From assembly GCA_050084985.1 (NCBI GenBank), contig JBITNC010000001.1, forward strand, positions 98,518,001-98,582,000: a stretch of 64,000 nt of DNA, given 5' to 3'. The DNA comes from Nageia nagi (Eukaryota > Pinophyta). The notes beneath the pieces were generated by a model. That model ran no database searches. It was not told the origin of the DNA and saw nothing but the letters and a program-made list of their open reading frames with translations. Position 1 is the stretch's first letter; each line of letters begins with the position of its first letter. Of the stretch, positions 26,155-37,629 are shown in pieces. A program made the translations under genes and the position numbers.

Positions 26155-27586
26155 TCACATTTTAGAGTGATGCGCACTGGAAGCATTTCGTCTGGCATAG
26201 CATCCAACGCAATAGAGAAGAACCTGCAAAGAAATTTATCAAGATGATACAGTGCATTTATGAATTATAAGTTACTCAAATACAAACATGGCATGGTGTA
26301 AATTTCAAGTCACTCAATCTTTTTACATAGACGGATCACAGTTACACCAGTAATGGAAATAATATGCAAAAACAGAAAAGCATGCTGAAATAAGTTACCA
26401 GCCCTGCAAAAGCAATAACATTGAAAATTGCAGCAATTTTCCATTCCCTTTTCAAATACTGTGCTACTCCAGCCCTACACAGACAAACCCAAAACATAGT
26501 ATTTAAAACAAGAAACATAAGCATATGCAAATAAAACAAATAATAGTTATAGTTTACTCTGGATTTGAAACTTCGAATGTAGCCACATACTTGCATGAAT
26601 TGCAGTTATAACATTTGACTGCTCGAGTATTTTTATAAATTTTGCAATCCTTGTTGGAACTGACAGGATTAAAGCTCAAATCATAAAAGGATGCATTTCT
26701 GGCTGGATAACCACATCTAGAATAGCAACATTATGCTTAAAAGAGTTAGTTCAGCACAGAAATAGCTCTAGTGTCTTCTGAAAGGCCCAAGAAAAGGCTA
26801 ACATAGAATACATACTTCTAAAGTCTTTATTCTCTCAATTTTTTGTCATTTCAAAGTATCAAACTAGTTTGTAACATGTTAACCTTAATATCAATAATTG
26901 ATTAACAAATTAGCACAAAACAATTATTATGCAAGATGCTAACCAAACTAGAAAAACAGCTTACTCGGATGGAGGTCTGCAGCAACCAGCTTTGATTGGA
27001 CTTAGTTTGGCCCTTTTATATTGCTTAAGAGTCTTCAAGAAAATTCAAAAGCTGCACTATATCATTTTCCACATAAATCTAACAGAATTCACCACAAAAA
27101 AAAATGTTCTTAAGAAGTTGACTTTTATAGACCTCACCTTGTATTCTTTAATCAAATTATTACAGTAATCAGGTTTTACTAAACAGCTCTTCAAATGTTT
27201 CCAGTTACCGGTCTCTTTTAGCTGGAATAAAGCATATCCACAGTAATGACTCGTATAGTCTCTAAATCAAAGTCCAAGAGACAAAAAATACAAACTGTCC
27301 AGAAAATTGCTCTCTATGTGAATGTGTCCCTTACTTGATTTTGAAACCACCGGGAATAGTCTTCAAGACGATATTCTTTATATCTGCATAGCTCATATTA
27401 ATAGAGCAGGCAATTAAAATACTGAGCTTCAATTGAAATAGAGAGTTGAAACAGAGTAGTTTACGAGACATGAACTACTTTTGTTATTCTACACAAGGAA
27501 AATAGGAAAAAAAACAATGATTTTGTTTTTCAGAATACCTTTGGCCTGCAACTGTATGACCTTCACCATTGTTTGTTATGATGAAC
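26155..27586 (-). CDS. tetraspanin, partial gene (seven 3' exons)
   Basis: Membrane protein of the plant tetraspanin family; members organise plasma-membrane microdomains, and some (TOM2A type) serve virus replication complexes. Coding exons in transcript order on the minus strand: 27586-27539, 27383-27335, 27221-27138, 27032-26965, 26716-26591, 26474-26399, 26223-26155. All six introns (105 to 248 bases) start GT and end AG, and the joined frame stays open for 172 codons to a TGA. The exons encode most of the large outer loop: YKEYRLEDYSRWFQ, then KSCLVKPDYC, the diagnostic GCCRPPSECGYP, KCYNCNSCKAG, and the fourth membrane helix (IAAIFNVIAFAGLVLLYCVG) with a short basic cytosolic tail. The first exon, with membrane helices 1 to 3, is not seen within the window; it may lie beyond a long intron or be lost. 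No defect is visible, so this is probably a live gene. Confidence 0.9.
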
Positions 27587-28653
27587 CTATGTCAAATAAC
27601 ATTCAAACAGACTTCAATTATGGAGAAATTCCAACTAATTTTGTTCAGAGGAGCTTTACTTTATCAAACAGAACTTCAAAAAAACAATACATTTAGCACA
27701 ATATAAAGCACATGAATAAACCAAAATCCTTGAATAACTGGCAAGGATTTGCAAAAATTTGACAAGAATGTGTGCAGAAGTCAGTAAACTTTTGGTTTCC
27801 ATCTCTCTTGGAATAATCTAGGAACCATTATTGCAGGAATCATATTGCTGACATAAAACAATTATGGCAGGAATCATCCCTGTGTAGCTTATTTCTTTGT
27901 ACATAGTAACTAATAATTGACATACAGTTGGGTTAATTACTTAATAGAAAAATATTAAAGGTTTCAACGACTTGTGCAGCAAACAATCTGCAGAAACTGC
28001 TATCATTCTAAATTGTGAAATCTGATCGCAGCCAATGCACTTTATTAGTGTCACATTGTGAAGTTTCATTCAATCATTATTCACCACAATAATACATTAA
28101 CTATAATAAATGATATTAACTATTTCCATTGAACCCTATTTTTATTTATCTATATTACTTTCAATTGAATTTTGGTGTCTGTCAAGTAATATATTTTTGG
28201 TTTTTGTCTCTTTTGCCTAATTGAATTTGTTTTCTTAGATTGCATCTCTAAAGCCTGTCTTCACACGATGAAGAGATAATTCCCTTACCGTCAAAATGTT
28301 GAGACAAATGATTATTTGGTTGCTGATGTATAAACCACAATCATTGCCAGAAGTTGATGAGGATATAAGGCAAGAATGAGAGAAGTTGAGCAACATCACT
28401 TGATGTAGTTATGTTGTGCTAATTGTGCATGCATGTCTATGTGTGCACAACAGAATCTTACAAATTTTAGATAATATCTCTATCCAAACCCTTGAATCAT
28501 AAGCCTAAATCTTGGAAGGATGCTCTTGTAGGGGACCATGCAAATAGGCTTACAAAAACTGCAAAAATATGATAGATTCTTGTGTCTTCTTGTTTTTGGT
28601 TGGGTTGAGTGAGGGTGTTGAAAGGTCCCACAACTTTTTTACATTTAAATCTG
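27587..28653. other. probable intron of the tetraspanin gene, no exon recognised
   Basis: A good 3' splice site lies at 27587-27588 (minus strand, TTTGACATAG before the exon), so this should be intron. I searched the minus strand for the missing helix-rich first exon and saw none. A plus-strand frame at 27481-27696 overlaps exon 2 antisense and is a shadow. Confidence 0.5.
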
Positions 28654-28778
28654 TAACAAGTGGATCTACAAGTGGGCAAGTATCTCAATTTGTAGGGGTG
28701 GGATTGGAACCTGGGACTTTCTTTGCAACAGGTAGGAGTTTCCCCACCCAAGGTTCACCAACTCCCCTAACAAGTGGA
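28654..28778 (-). mobile_element. tRNA-derived SINE-like insertion
   Basis: On the minus strand there is an A-box-like TAGGGGAGTTGG (28769-28758; 11 of 12 match to TRGCNNAGYNGG) and, 46 bases on, a B-box-like GGTTCCAATCC (28711-28701; 10 of 11). The segment between 28665 and 28767 is bounded by perfect 11-bp direct repeats, taacaagtgga at 28654-28664 and 28768-28778, as a target-site duplication would be. The body is short (about 103 bp) and has no clear poly(A) tail, and related CCACTTGT phrases occur inside it, so the true element may extend further toward 28590. Confidence 0.55.
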
Positions 28779-29040
28779 GATTTTATTAGACTTATTTATG
28801 AATAGATATAATTCATGCAATATTTGGACATGAACCACCAACTGATGGGGTGATAAAAGAGGTTTTGCCAAACCTTCAGTTAAAAATCCAATCTCATGCA
28901 ATAGAGCTTGAGCAAAGTTTTCTTTGTTGCTAGCAATGTGCCATTGGATGATCCCTTTAGGCTGCAAAATACTCAATATGCCAAACCTTGCTCACATCGG
29001 AATGACTCCAAGGGCAAGTCTTGTTTTACAACGTGGCTAC
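28779..29040. other. no gene recognised
   Basis: Nothing recognisable on either strand. Confidence 0.4.
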
Positions 29041-30332
29041 CAGCTCACCAACAACTTTTCGGGATGGGGATGGGGATCTGAAACACACCAAATACAAATG
29101 CACACAAAACAATAATAATTCCATAGGGCAAAATCTGGTTTCTTTTATATTTTGTCTTTTCAATAAAAAAAGCTTCCAACTACAACAAATTATAGGTAAC
29201 AAAGACAATGGATTACAATTTATGTAAGCAAGGTAGCTACAAATCACTAAACACACCTCAAAGAGCTGTTCAAACAGATGTAACACCTTCAAAACTCAAG
29301 ACAAACCCCACAAGCATTGGACGAACAGCTGTATTATTGTTTCCAAGCTAGATGACTGCTGGACAGATTTCTCAGAGTTGTCCTTAGTCAATTATCTCAG
29401 CAAATAACACCCTCAAGCCTTTATCCTGCTGAACAAAGGCTGATATGCCCAAAATTGTGCCAATATTGGATTGTCTTCACCAAAGCTCTACCAAAATTGC
29501 ACAGAAATACCCTTCAGACCTAGACGTTGCACCTTGAAGGGAAAATATCAAGTGATCTAGACACAAAATGTCCTCACAAGCATGAACATGGCTCCCTTGA
29601 CAGTTCTAGCCTTTATAACCTACAAAACAGTCCTCTCAAGGTTGATGTCTTACTCCAATACCCTCCAAAGGCTGGATCTCTACTTAGAAACTTCTAACTT
29701 GCCTTCCAATATGCAGATTTGCACTTCAGCTTCAATGATGCTCCTCAAATCAAGCCCAAATCACTAACCCTGATGTGTATTGGTCAGATCCAATTGGGTA
29801 GATAGCTCTAAGGATCTGATCCTTCAAGCCTCCATTGAATTTATCTCCAATGGGAACCCCAAAAAACTCTAGTAGAATGCAAGAGTCCAAAAAAACAAAG
29901 CTCTTCCAAATTCCAAATTCACCCCTTCCAAATGACCAACTCTTTCTCTAAAATAGTCTTGGAAATATTAATTTAAGCCTCTTGACAATTACAAAAGTTT
30001 GCCTCATAACAGTTACAAATCCTCTCCTATGGCAGTTACAAAAGCATTAAATAATACCTTAGACTTTGACCTCATAATTGTTGCTTTTGCCAAAATGGCA
30101 GTTACAAATTCTAAAGAAATTTAATACTGCTTTATCATCCCAACCATCAAGCATAAAACATGTACCAAGTCAATGACATTAATTAATACTTTTTTCTTGA
30201 CATAAAACTATTCTAAATACATAACCAACTCCCTAAACACTTATACTAATAATAAAACTTCTCAAAACACACTAACCCACCCCTTAAAGGCCCACAAACA
30301 CAATAAAACATAAATTAGAATATTTTGGGACA
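29041..30332 (-). mobile_element. possible LTR of an unclassified element
   Basis: Read on the minus strand this stretch starts TGTCCCAAAATATTC at 30332, an LTR-like start, and has several spaced copies of a gtaactgcca phrase (near 30000, 30025, 30035, 30105) like an LTR subrepeat. No coding potential is seen. The right (minus-strand 3') limit near 29041 is a guess from a change in composition. Confidence 0.3.
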
Positions 30333-31850
30333 TTAAGAATCGGGTTGAAGGATACTACCAAACTGTAAAGATGAGCTATTTCCATATCTTGTATTTTATA
30401 ATATGATTTAACTTTGACATTATCGCACATACGTGAAACATGGATCTATATGGATATTTGGAAGGTCAAGCACTCATGGTAACAACCATCTTTTTGTAAC
30501 TTTTGTTAACAAGCATTATTGAACTTGTCATTGTGAATCTTCTGATTAATATTTTCTTGTTACATATATTACTTGTGTGTCATCTATCTACTATTTTTAT
30601 TTTTATACAATTTGGTATATAACAAGTAGTGTACTACCAAGTTCTTGGCTACCTACAATAAGTGAAATTGAGGCTTGTGAGGCTTATAAAAGATACATGT
30701 CTAATAAAGGACTATTGTCCTGTAAATTGATTGTTCTTGTTATTATATTTCAGTTACTACAGATTTGACCTCTTGAGGATCTAAGATCCACAAAACCCAA
30801 TTTGTTTTTGCAACAAACAAGAACTTTGAGAATCCATCTACAATAGGAGAAAAGGGAAGCATCAAACAATATCTAGCCCACCACGGGACGTATCCCGTTG
30901 GATGCATCATATCAAGGTAATCAATCACAACTAGATATATACACGGAAAACCCCAGGAGTACCCAATTTCAAAGGATTATCATTGTTTATCATGCATGAA
31001 AGATTAGCTCAAATCTCTAAAACAAAAGCAAAATTAAAAAAAGTAGTGTTAAGATCAATATCAGAACAGTAAGAGCACGTTGCAGTTTCAGTTTCAAGTA
31101 ATTCTAAGCCAAGCACAAAGCGGTCATCAGCTCTGTGCAGGTTTGCAAAAAAGCAATCAATCCTGTTTTTTCAAGAGCATTCAGTTCAAAGCAGTTTCTG
31201 GTGGTACCATCTAGCTTCAAGACACCTCCTCGAAGGTCATTTTTGTAAATTTCTAGGGTATAAAAAAGATATTTTTTAGCTATGTAAAATGCTAAGCGAG
31301 CAAGAATGAACGAAGAGCAATTAAATTGAGTCAAATTCCAGTAAACAGAAAGAAAATTTTAGAAATATGGCTTCAAAATCAACATCAGGACAATCAAAGG
31401 GCTCCTTGAGGCAAGTTTCATGTCATTGGAAGGCCAACAAGACCGCCATCAATCATATGCCTCATTGCGGGGCTGCCATCAGTCCTTTTTTTTTTAGGAA
31501 ATTCCAGGTCAAATAAATTTCAAAAGATGCGTGACAGGTTCAACATGTAATTTCCAACAGTTTCAACTCAGAATGGTCAATTTTTAGCTCAAAGAAGCTC
31601 CATTTTCAATTGTCAAAAATTCCAAAAAATCAAGAAAAATCAGAATGTCCTCCAAAGGTAATGTAATCATCAATGCTAAACAAGGTAAACACTAGCAGCA
31701 AATCGTCGTATATGTATGAATATTATCATTTTAGAAATTTTCATTTGGCAAGTTTGGCAAAACCCAATGTCCACCTTCTCGTTGATTTTTAGGGAGCAAT
31801 ATTAAATACATGGGTAGCCTTGCCAACAATTTACAATAATTTTACTTGTT
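30333..31850. other. no gene recognised
   Basis: AT-rich DNA with short open frames on both strands (30577-30768 plus, 31104-31334 minus) that match no family I know. Confidence 0.4.
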
Positions 31851-31855
31851 GACAA

Positions 31856-31863
31856 TATAAATA
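31856..31863 (+). promoter_or_regulatory. possible TATA box (TATAAATA)
   Basis: TATAAATA about 290 bases upstream of the NDKA-repeat open frame at 32144. A link between them is only inferred from distance and strand. Confidence 0.3.
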
Positions 31864-32143
31864 GTCTTTAAAAAAACATGAGAGTTGTTCCATTTAGCCT
31901 TGAAATTATAAAAAGTGTCATTTATTCCAAAGAAATTGCCACTTGTACCCCATCATATATATAAACTAAATGCAATACAATCATTGGATATGATATTTCG
32001 TAAACCCATTTGATCTGTAATTGGAGCAATAAGCTACAGAAATCATTTAGGAAGCGAAGTCATCTTCTTGTATTTAAAAATCTCCATCACAATGATAGAA
32101 CCATGAGGTATTCCCCACCACCATTAAATTTTAATTTTTTGAA

Positions 32144-32344
32144 ATGTTGCAAATGAGACAAATGTTGAATGACAAGGCGAATGCCTCGTCGACCAACAAG
32201 GCCGTATACATGCAAAATAACAAGGCTGAATCCATGCAAAATGACAAGGCCAAAGCCCTATCAAATGACAAGGCAAAAGATCAATCATTCAACAATGCCA
32301 ATGCCATGTCAAACAACCTATCTTTTACAATTTCATTTATGTAA
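32144..32344 (+). CDS. small open frame built of an NDKA peptide repeat
   Basis: A 66-codon frame in which a unit of about 8 to 9 residues with core (N/T)(D/N)KA recurs about six times (NDKANA, TNKAVY, NNKAES, NDKAKA, NDKAKD, NNANAM). The DNA unit is about 24-27 bp with core aaatgacaaggccaa. A diverged copy of the same array is on the minus strand at 46310-46470, so the array belongs to a dispersed element. I do not recognise the protein. It may be coding or just a minisatellite that happens to stay open; the frame holds 66 codons with no stop. Confidence 0.4.
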   Translation: MLQMRQMLNDKANASSTNKAVYMQNNKAESMQNDKAKALSNDKAKDQSFNNANAMSNNLSFTISFM

Positions 32345-32789
32345 CCCATAATTATAATGGGACATCTATTTAATTGTATTGCTCTGTAGAAAATATTACA
32401 AGTTTTGTTCTTGGAAATAGAATAAATCAAACTACATTGAAGAGAAAAAGAGATTTTTTATCGTATTTTAACCAACAATCCATCGAATTTACAGGTACCA
32501 ATGTAGACAGAGTGAATTCTTCTTTAAATTTTCATGTGTACATTTTAAAGTAATAGAAGTTGCATGTAGAGACATCAACAAAAAAATGCAAGATACCATA
32601 AAAAGATGAAATGCCACCCCTTGAAGACAAACCTTTTGAGAAAGACAACCATAATTAGATTGACATGCCTTGGGACTATATTCCATCAATCATATCTGAA
32701 AGCAAATCAAAGGTAATCAAGATACAACAACCACAAATGAACCTACAAATGAATTGTAAGAGCATACACAAAAATATAGGTCAAAGAAG
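32345..32789. other. no gene recognised
   Basis: AT-rich spacer between the NDKA array and the hAT relic; only short minus-strand frames, no family resemblance. Confidence 0.4.
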
Positions 32790-35700
32790 ATGAAGTCAAG
32801 TAGATGGACGTTTGGAAGGACTTTTAAGCTTGAATGGGTATCAAAATTTCTTATCATTGAATAGATAGAAACGCAAAGCATTGATGAGCCTCCAACTAAA
32901 TATAAATGCATCATTTGCAGTTGGAAACCAGGGAAGGATCATAAACTGCAACTCAAGAGTAATACAATCAAAAAATATTGCGGAAAAGTGTATGAGCCAG
33001 TAATTCAACCAGATGAAGAAATATTAGAACCACAAGGTGGAAGAATGTTTAGGAATGCCTACATATGAGATACACATAGGAGTATGAATCTATACAGAGT
33101 CAGCAAAGAATTCTTAATGAGAAGGAAGGCACACTTTCAGCCCAATTCGGAAAAGTTTTGAAATTTGCTTTATTGTCCAAGACTGTGCAATTTGTTGTTG
33201 TATTCAATATTCTCAAAAATGGTAGACCTATTTCTGATTTTCTTGATTATAGGAACTTGTTTCAATTTGTTGATGTGCATCAATTTTCCAACTCCCATTG
33301 GTAAAAAGGTACTGCTTGGGAAATGGCAAAATCTCTTTCAATGATTGAGAAAAAATATTTGAAGGAGAAAGTGAAACGTGCACAATTTATCTCTTTTTCT
33401 ATCAATGAGGTGACAGTTGTTGACAATACCTTTTGGGTTTGTATGGATATCTATACAGTTGAAAATAATGTGCAAAAACCTAATCTACTTGTAGAGCACA
33501 AAATGTGAAGAATCTCAAAGGATTCGATAAGTGAGAAACTTAATGAGTTCCTCAATTGTTCAACTCTAATGATGTAGCAATAATAAGATAATCATTGTAC
33601 ACTAATCAATAACACAGCAGAAGCAAATACATAAGTTGAACTTGCAGCCCATGATCATAAGAAATACTTGGTTTGAATTTAATCAAACATTCAACAATAA
33701 TCTCCAACACACTACACACCTATGCTCTGAAACTATGCTCTCTTGGAGCTACAAACATGGAGTTTCTCTGTAAGGAGAAATTTGTTCATTATGTTCTACA
33801 ACACTACAAGTTTATATAGATTTAGGAAATCACTAGTAAACAATCCTAGAAGTTTAACAAGCATTATTCCTGCAGTATTACATCAAAGCCACGAAGCTAA
33901 CAAACTTGAAACATAGCACACCAAGAAAAGAAAAATGCCTAAACTGCTAAATCTTTCTACTAACATAAAAACAGGTGATCGCACGTGTTTAGGTAAAATG
34001 CAGCTGCGATGAAGTCCAATCGCACTCAATCTTAAGCCAAAATGCCCGCAATCAAAAGCAAGATTGAAGACCAACTGAAGCACACCTGAAGCCGAACTGA
34101 AGTCTGCAATTTGTAGATGATCGCATACGATCTTGTATAAATGCTTGCAATTGGGTTGAAACATTTACGATTCTAAAGAATTGCACTTTTCTGAACAAAG
34201 ACTGAATGATCTTCATTTTGAGGCCAAATTAGGATAATGTGGAAGTCCAGTTTCCAACAAAATGGTGGAGAGCTGTAATTCTGGAAATCTTATTCAACTT
34301 GTTGTAACAAGTTTGAAAGATATAGCTGGATGATCATGCAATAGCAACTATGTTAATTCGTGTTGAAGCTGATAGAGTAGTTGTAATGCAAGGTCATAAG
34401 AATGGTGTGTGTGTTCGACTTTAGACTTTAGTTCCACCATATATGATACCTATGCATTGCATGGCTCATAGAATGAATCTTGCATACAAGATCATTATCA
34501 ATTTCAAAAATTTTGCAAAGGTTGAAGACCTTATCGTTGAAATACATTCTTATTCTTCCTATAGTTTAAAAAGGTTTCTAGAGTTCCGACAATTTGTAGA
34601 AGGAATATCCAAAAGTAAAAAGTTACTTTAAAAAATTGATTCAAGATGAATCTCTTTATATAAACCTGCTCGTAGAGTTTTTCAAGAGCATTTAGCTTTG
34701 ACAAGTTTAATATGGAGACATTGAATGGATGTTAATAAGGCAAAGGATTTGCTAACCCATTTGATAGATTTCGAGACATTGCTCACATTGTGTGGTATTC
34801 TTCCAATGTTGGATAAAATGAATAATTTGATGAAACATGCTTAAGAAAGATCAATATATATTGTTGACTTCATATGTTTGAGAAAATGAGTACGCCTTAC
34901 ATTAGATAATGTATACATATATGGGGAATCATTTTCGAGACCAAAATTTGTGAATTGGAATATTATAACAAATATAAAGCATCCACAAAAATTTTTAAAG
35001 TTTGATTTCTTTGATCATTTATGTTTATTAATTCATGGAGCTGAGATAAAAATGAAAGTTATTCAAGTATGAACAGAGTTGGCAATACCTGATGTCCAAG
35101 AAGTTTCCATGACTGGATTATTATTTGAGAATACTATAACTGATTCAAAAAGGAAATTGATTAAAATTGTTTAATATTTAACAAGTGAAATCCAAGACCG
35201 TTTTGAAAGAGATGAGTTGCTTGAGGCCGTGGCTGAAATAAACACCAATTTCTGACATGTTGCCCTAGAACAATCAAAAAATAGTATGAAGATGTTGTAT
35301 CCTAAAAGTTTGATTGATTTGGCTAAGCATTTTTGTAAAACAGTTGAAGTAAATAATAGCGAAATTTCAGGTATTTTGAATGGTGAACATTTGAAGGATC
35401 AATCAACTTGTTTTGCTTTAACAATGATGGAACAAGTTAATGATTGATAATGCAAAATGTGATGCTATAAGACGATTGTGGAGAAAATTGGATATGAGAA
35501 GTATTTTGCATGACACAAGAAGTGAATATTTTGCATTAAGCAACTTGTGTGAGACAATCATCTTTGGGATTTGTGGAAGATAAAAGGGTTTTTAGCGTAT
35601 TAAGTTTTGTAAAATCTAAAGTTTGTAACAGATTCGATAAAAATTTGGAAAAATTGTTTAAAAATGTATATTTCATGTTATCATCTAAAACGATTTCCTT

Positions 35701-35790
35701 ACGAAAGGGCTTTAGAGGTATGGCAAAGTTTTAAAAATAGAAGAGGTATCACTAATAACACAACAAATTCAAATGATTTAAGCTTTGTCA
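32790..35790 (+). pseudogene. hAT-type transposase relic (DUF4371/ZNF862-like)
   Basis: Relic of a DNA-cutting transposase of the hAT superfamily. In order: a zinc-binding start with CIIC near 32910; the DUF4371-like segment with AQFISFSINEVTVVDN at about 33378-33430; HCMAHRMNLAYK near 34455; and a C-terminal dimerisation region with FSVLSFVKSKVCNRFDKNLEKL near 35595. The frame is broken by many stops and shifts and is interrupted by a solo LTR at 33573-34259. The order and the CMAHRxNL block match plant relatives of ZNF862-type proteins. No terminal inverted repeats were identified. Confidence 0.75.
33573..34259 (-). mobile_element. probable solo LTR inside the hAT relic
   Basis: Read on the minus strand it starts TGTTGGAAACTGG at 34259 and ends TTGCTACA at 33573, so it is bounded by TG and CA. 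A TATA box (tctatataaac) lies near 33820 on the same strand. It splits the hAT frame between STLM and the following coding segment. The flanks read aatga and aaatg, which is only a weak sign of a 5-bp target duplication. Confidence 0.55.
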
Positions 35791-35869
35791 GTTAATGTGT
35801 AAAGAAATAAACATCACAGAGACAAACATCTTACAAGCATGGTGATGTTGATAACAAAGTTGAGAAAGA

Positions 35870-36266
35870 ATCTTGGAAGTTACCTGTAAAATCCAAATTT
35901 ATTCTCAACGTAGGAATTAGCAAAACAAATATCAAGTTATATCAAAATACACATCCAGGCATGCCACAAACTGATCGAGGGCATCAAACATGTACCAAAA
36001 TATGCCATAAATGCCAACGACTCATTCTACAAGCAAAATCACATTTAAATTGCCCAACGCCACATACAAGGAAGCAAGATTATGTCAAACGAACACCAAT
36101 ATGAGACAAGAATGTGAGATCAAGTGTGCCACGGCTGAATTAACGTAAAAATGATGAATGTAATACAAACCAGGCCCAAAAGGGCTCAACATTGGCCTCC
36201 AAGGAGCCAACTAGGGCACACTGATGTGCAAAGATGAATATTGTTGCAGATATACTGTAGAACAAC
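35870..36266 (-). mobile_element. LTR-X copy A, part 1 (split by the Copia element)
   Basis: Aligns with the left part of 49050-50155 (shared phrases ggcatgccacaaactgatc, tgccaacgactca, ctcaacattggcctccaaggagccaactagggca). The LTR reads on the minus strand. It resumes at 44909, so the Copia element at 36267-44908 was inserted into it. The extreme left edge is uncertain; ttacc at 35880-35884 equals the flank at 45851-45855 but falls inside sequence shared with copy B, so the match may be chance. Confidence 0.8.
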
Positions 36267-36776
36267 TGAAATATTGTGAATATCTAAACTCCTTGTAAAT
36301 TCAATTAATCACTTAAGGGTATGTAGATACCTTAAGAGATTAATAGAATTATTTAATATGTAGACTTTGACTTTACCAAAGTGGTTAGTTGGTAGGTTGA
36401 AGTTTGGTGATACATTTAATGTAACCCTAACCTTACCCTTGGGTTAAAGGAAGGTTAGGGAGGTGCTCTAAAGCTATAAATAGAGGGCCTCTCCTCTTGT
36501 AACATATCTAAGTCTAGGAGTAAGATTACTCTACTTGGTTGTGTAGGAGAGAGCTAGAGAATAGTTGTAAGAGAGACATATCAAGAGAATAAGAGAACTA
36601 GTTGTGGATGTACTCCCAAGGAGGGAGGAACCACATTATATTGGTGTCATATTATGTGAATAATGTTCTTAGAATTATAGATGTGTTATCTTGAGTGATT
36701 ATGTTATCTTGTGTACACTTGAGTTTCCTAGTCTAAGGTCCTAGAGGATTTGTTTAGATCTAGTTCAAATCCTTCA
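36267..36776 (+). mobile_element. 5' LTR of Copia-3 (510 bp)
   Basis: Starts TGAAATATTGTG and ends AATCCTTCA, bounded by TG and CA. A TATA box sits inside at 36475-36482. The primer-binding site follows two bases after the LTR. Its reverse complement is present at 44399-44908 with one difference in 510 bases (A here, G there, at 36662), so the insertion is recent. Confidence 0.95.
36475..36482 (+). promoter_or_regulatory. TATA box of the Copia-3 5' LTR
   Basis: TATAAATA in agctataaatagagg, about 300 bases before the LTR end. Transcription would start near 36510. Confidence 0.75.
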
Positions 36777-36778
36777 AT

Positions 36779-36790
36779 TGGTATCAGAGC
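36779..36790 (+). other. primer-binding site for initiator tRNA-Met
   Basis: TGGTATCAGAGC, the complement of the 3' end of plant initiator methionine tRNA, two bases after the 5' LTR. This is the usual priming site of plant Copia elements and fixes the 5' LTR edge. Confidence 0.95.
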
Positions 36791-37329
36791 CTTGTTGAGG
36801 AAGCTCTTCTTTTGGTGTGGAAGCTACATCTTGGAGGTTCTTCATCCTTCTTCACTCCTCATCTTACACCCCTTGGTGAGGTAAATTTTAAAGAGCAGGT
36901 ATAAAGTTCCTCCTCATTTGGTCATTTTTTTTATTATTACATAATGCTACTAACACATTATTTGCTATGTGTTAGTCCTTTTTAAGTTATGATTAACAAG
37001 TTGCAATTTTTTACTAATCCTCTATGTTACTTGCAATTTTAAATTGCTATAGTTCTTTTAAAGGGTTAGTATACAACAATTGTAATTTGTTGTTCATGTT
37101 ATATTGAACTTAAAAGTATGTGTTGGTTCAATTATATATGATGCAAAATTGCAATATTTGTACTAACATGTTTTTTTTGTATTATGTTATTACTATTTAC
37201 TTAAAATAGTAATGTATTTTCTCATATATACTATCATTAGTGAGTTATTGATATGATCCTAAGCAAAAGGCATCAACATTTCCAAAAATAAAAGGAGGAC
37301 AAATTTTTTTTTAGGGCACAATAATATAT

Positions 37330-37545
37330 TCCAAAGATCAATATAATATATATATAATATATATATGTATATATATTTTTATTTTTTTTTGTTGTTGTTT
37401 AAAATATAGTTAAAATATATATATATTATATATATATATATATATTTATTTATTTTAAATTTGTTTAAAAGCACAAATATTTATATATATTTTTATATTT
37501 TAAATCTGCTTAAGATATTCAAAAATATATATATGTTTTTTTATT
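37330..37545. repeat. (AT)n-rich tract in the Copia-3 leader
   Basis: Long runs of alternating A and T (37340-37375, 37418-37446) mixed with poly-T, directly upstream of the GC-rich island. Confidence 0.9.
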
Positions 37546-37629
37546 GTGTTTTTAAATTTATTTAAAATCAAACTAAATTATATTGGGGGGGTCATTAAAA
37601 TAAAATTATTATTCACGAATTATATTTGG

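Noticed and set aside
29026-29292. Minus-strand 88-codon frame as the missing tetraspanin first exon
   Set aside because: It is hydrophobic but lacks the tetraspanin membrane-helix pattern and the conserved residues between helices 2 and 3.
36425-36455. Telomere-like ccctaacc repeats
   Set aside because: A single ccctaaccttaccc phrase inside the LTR; no tandem telomere repeat.
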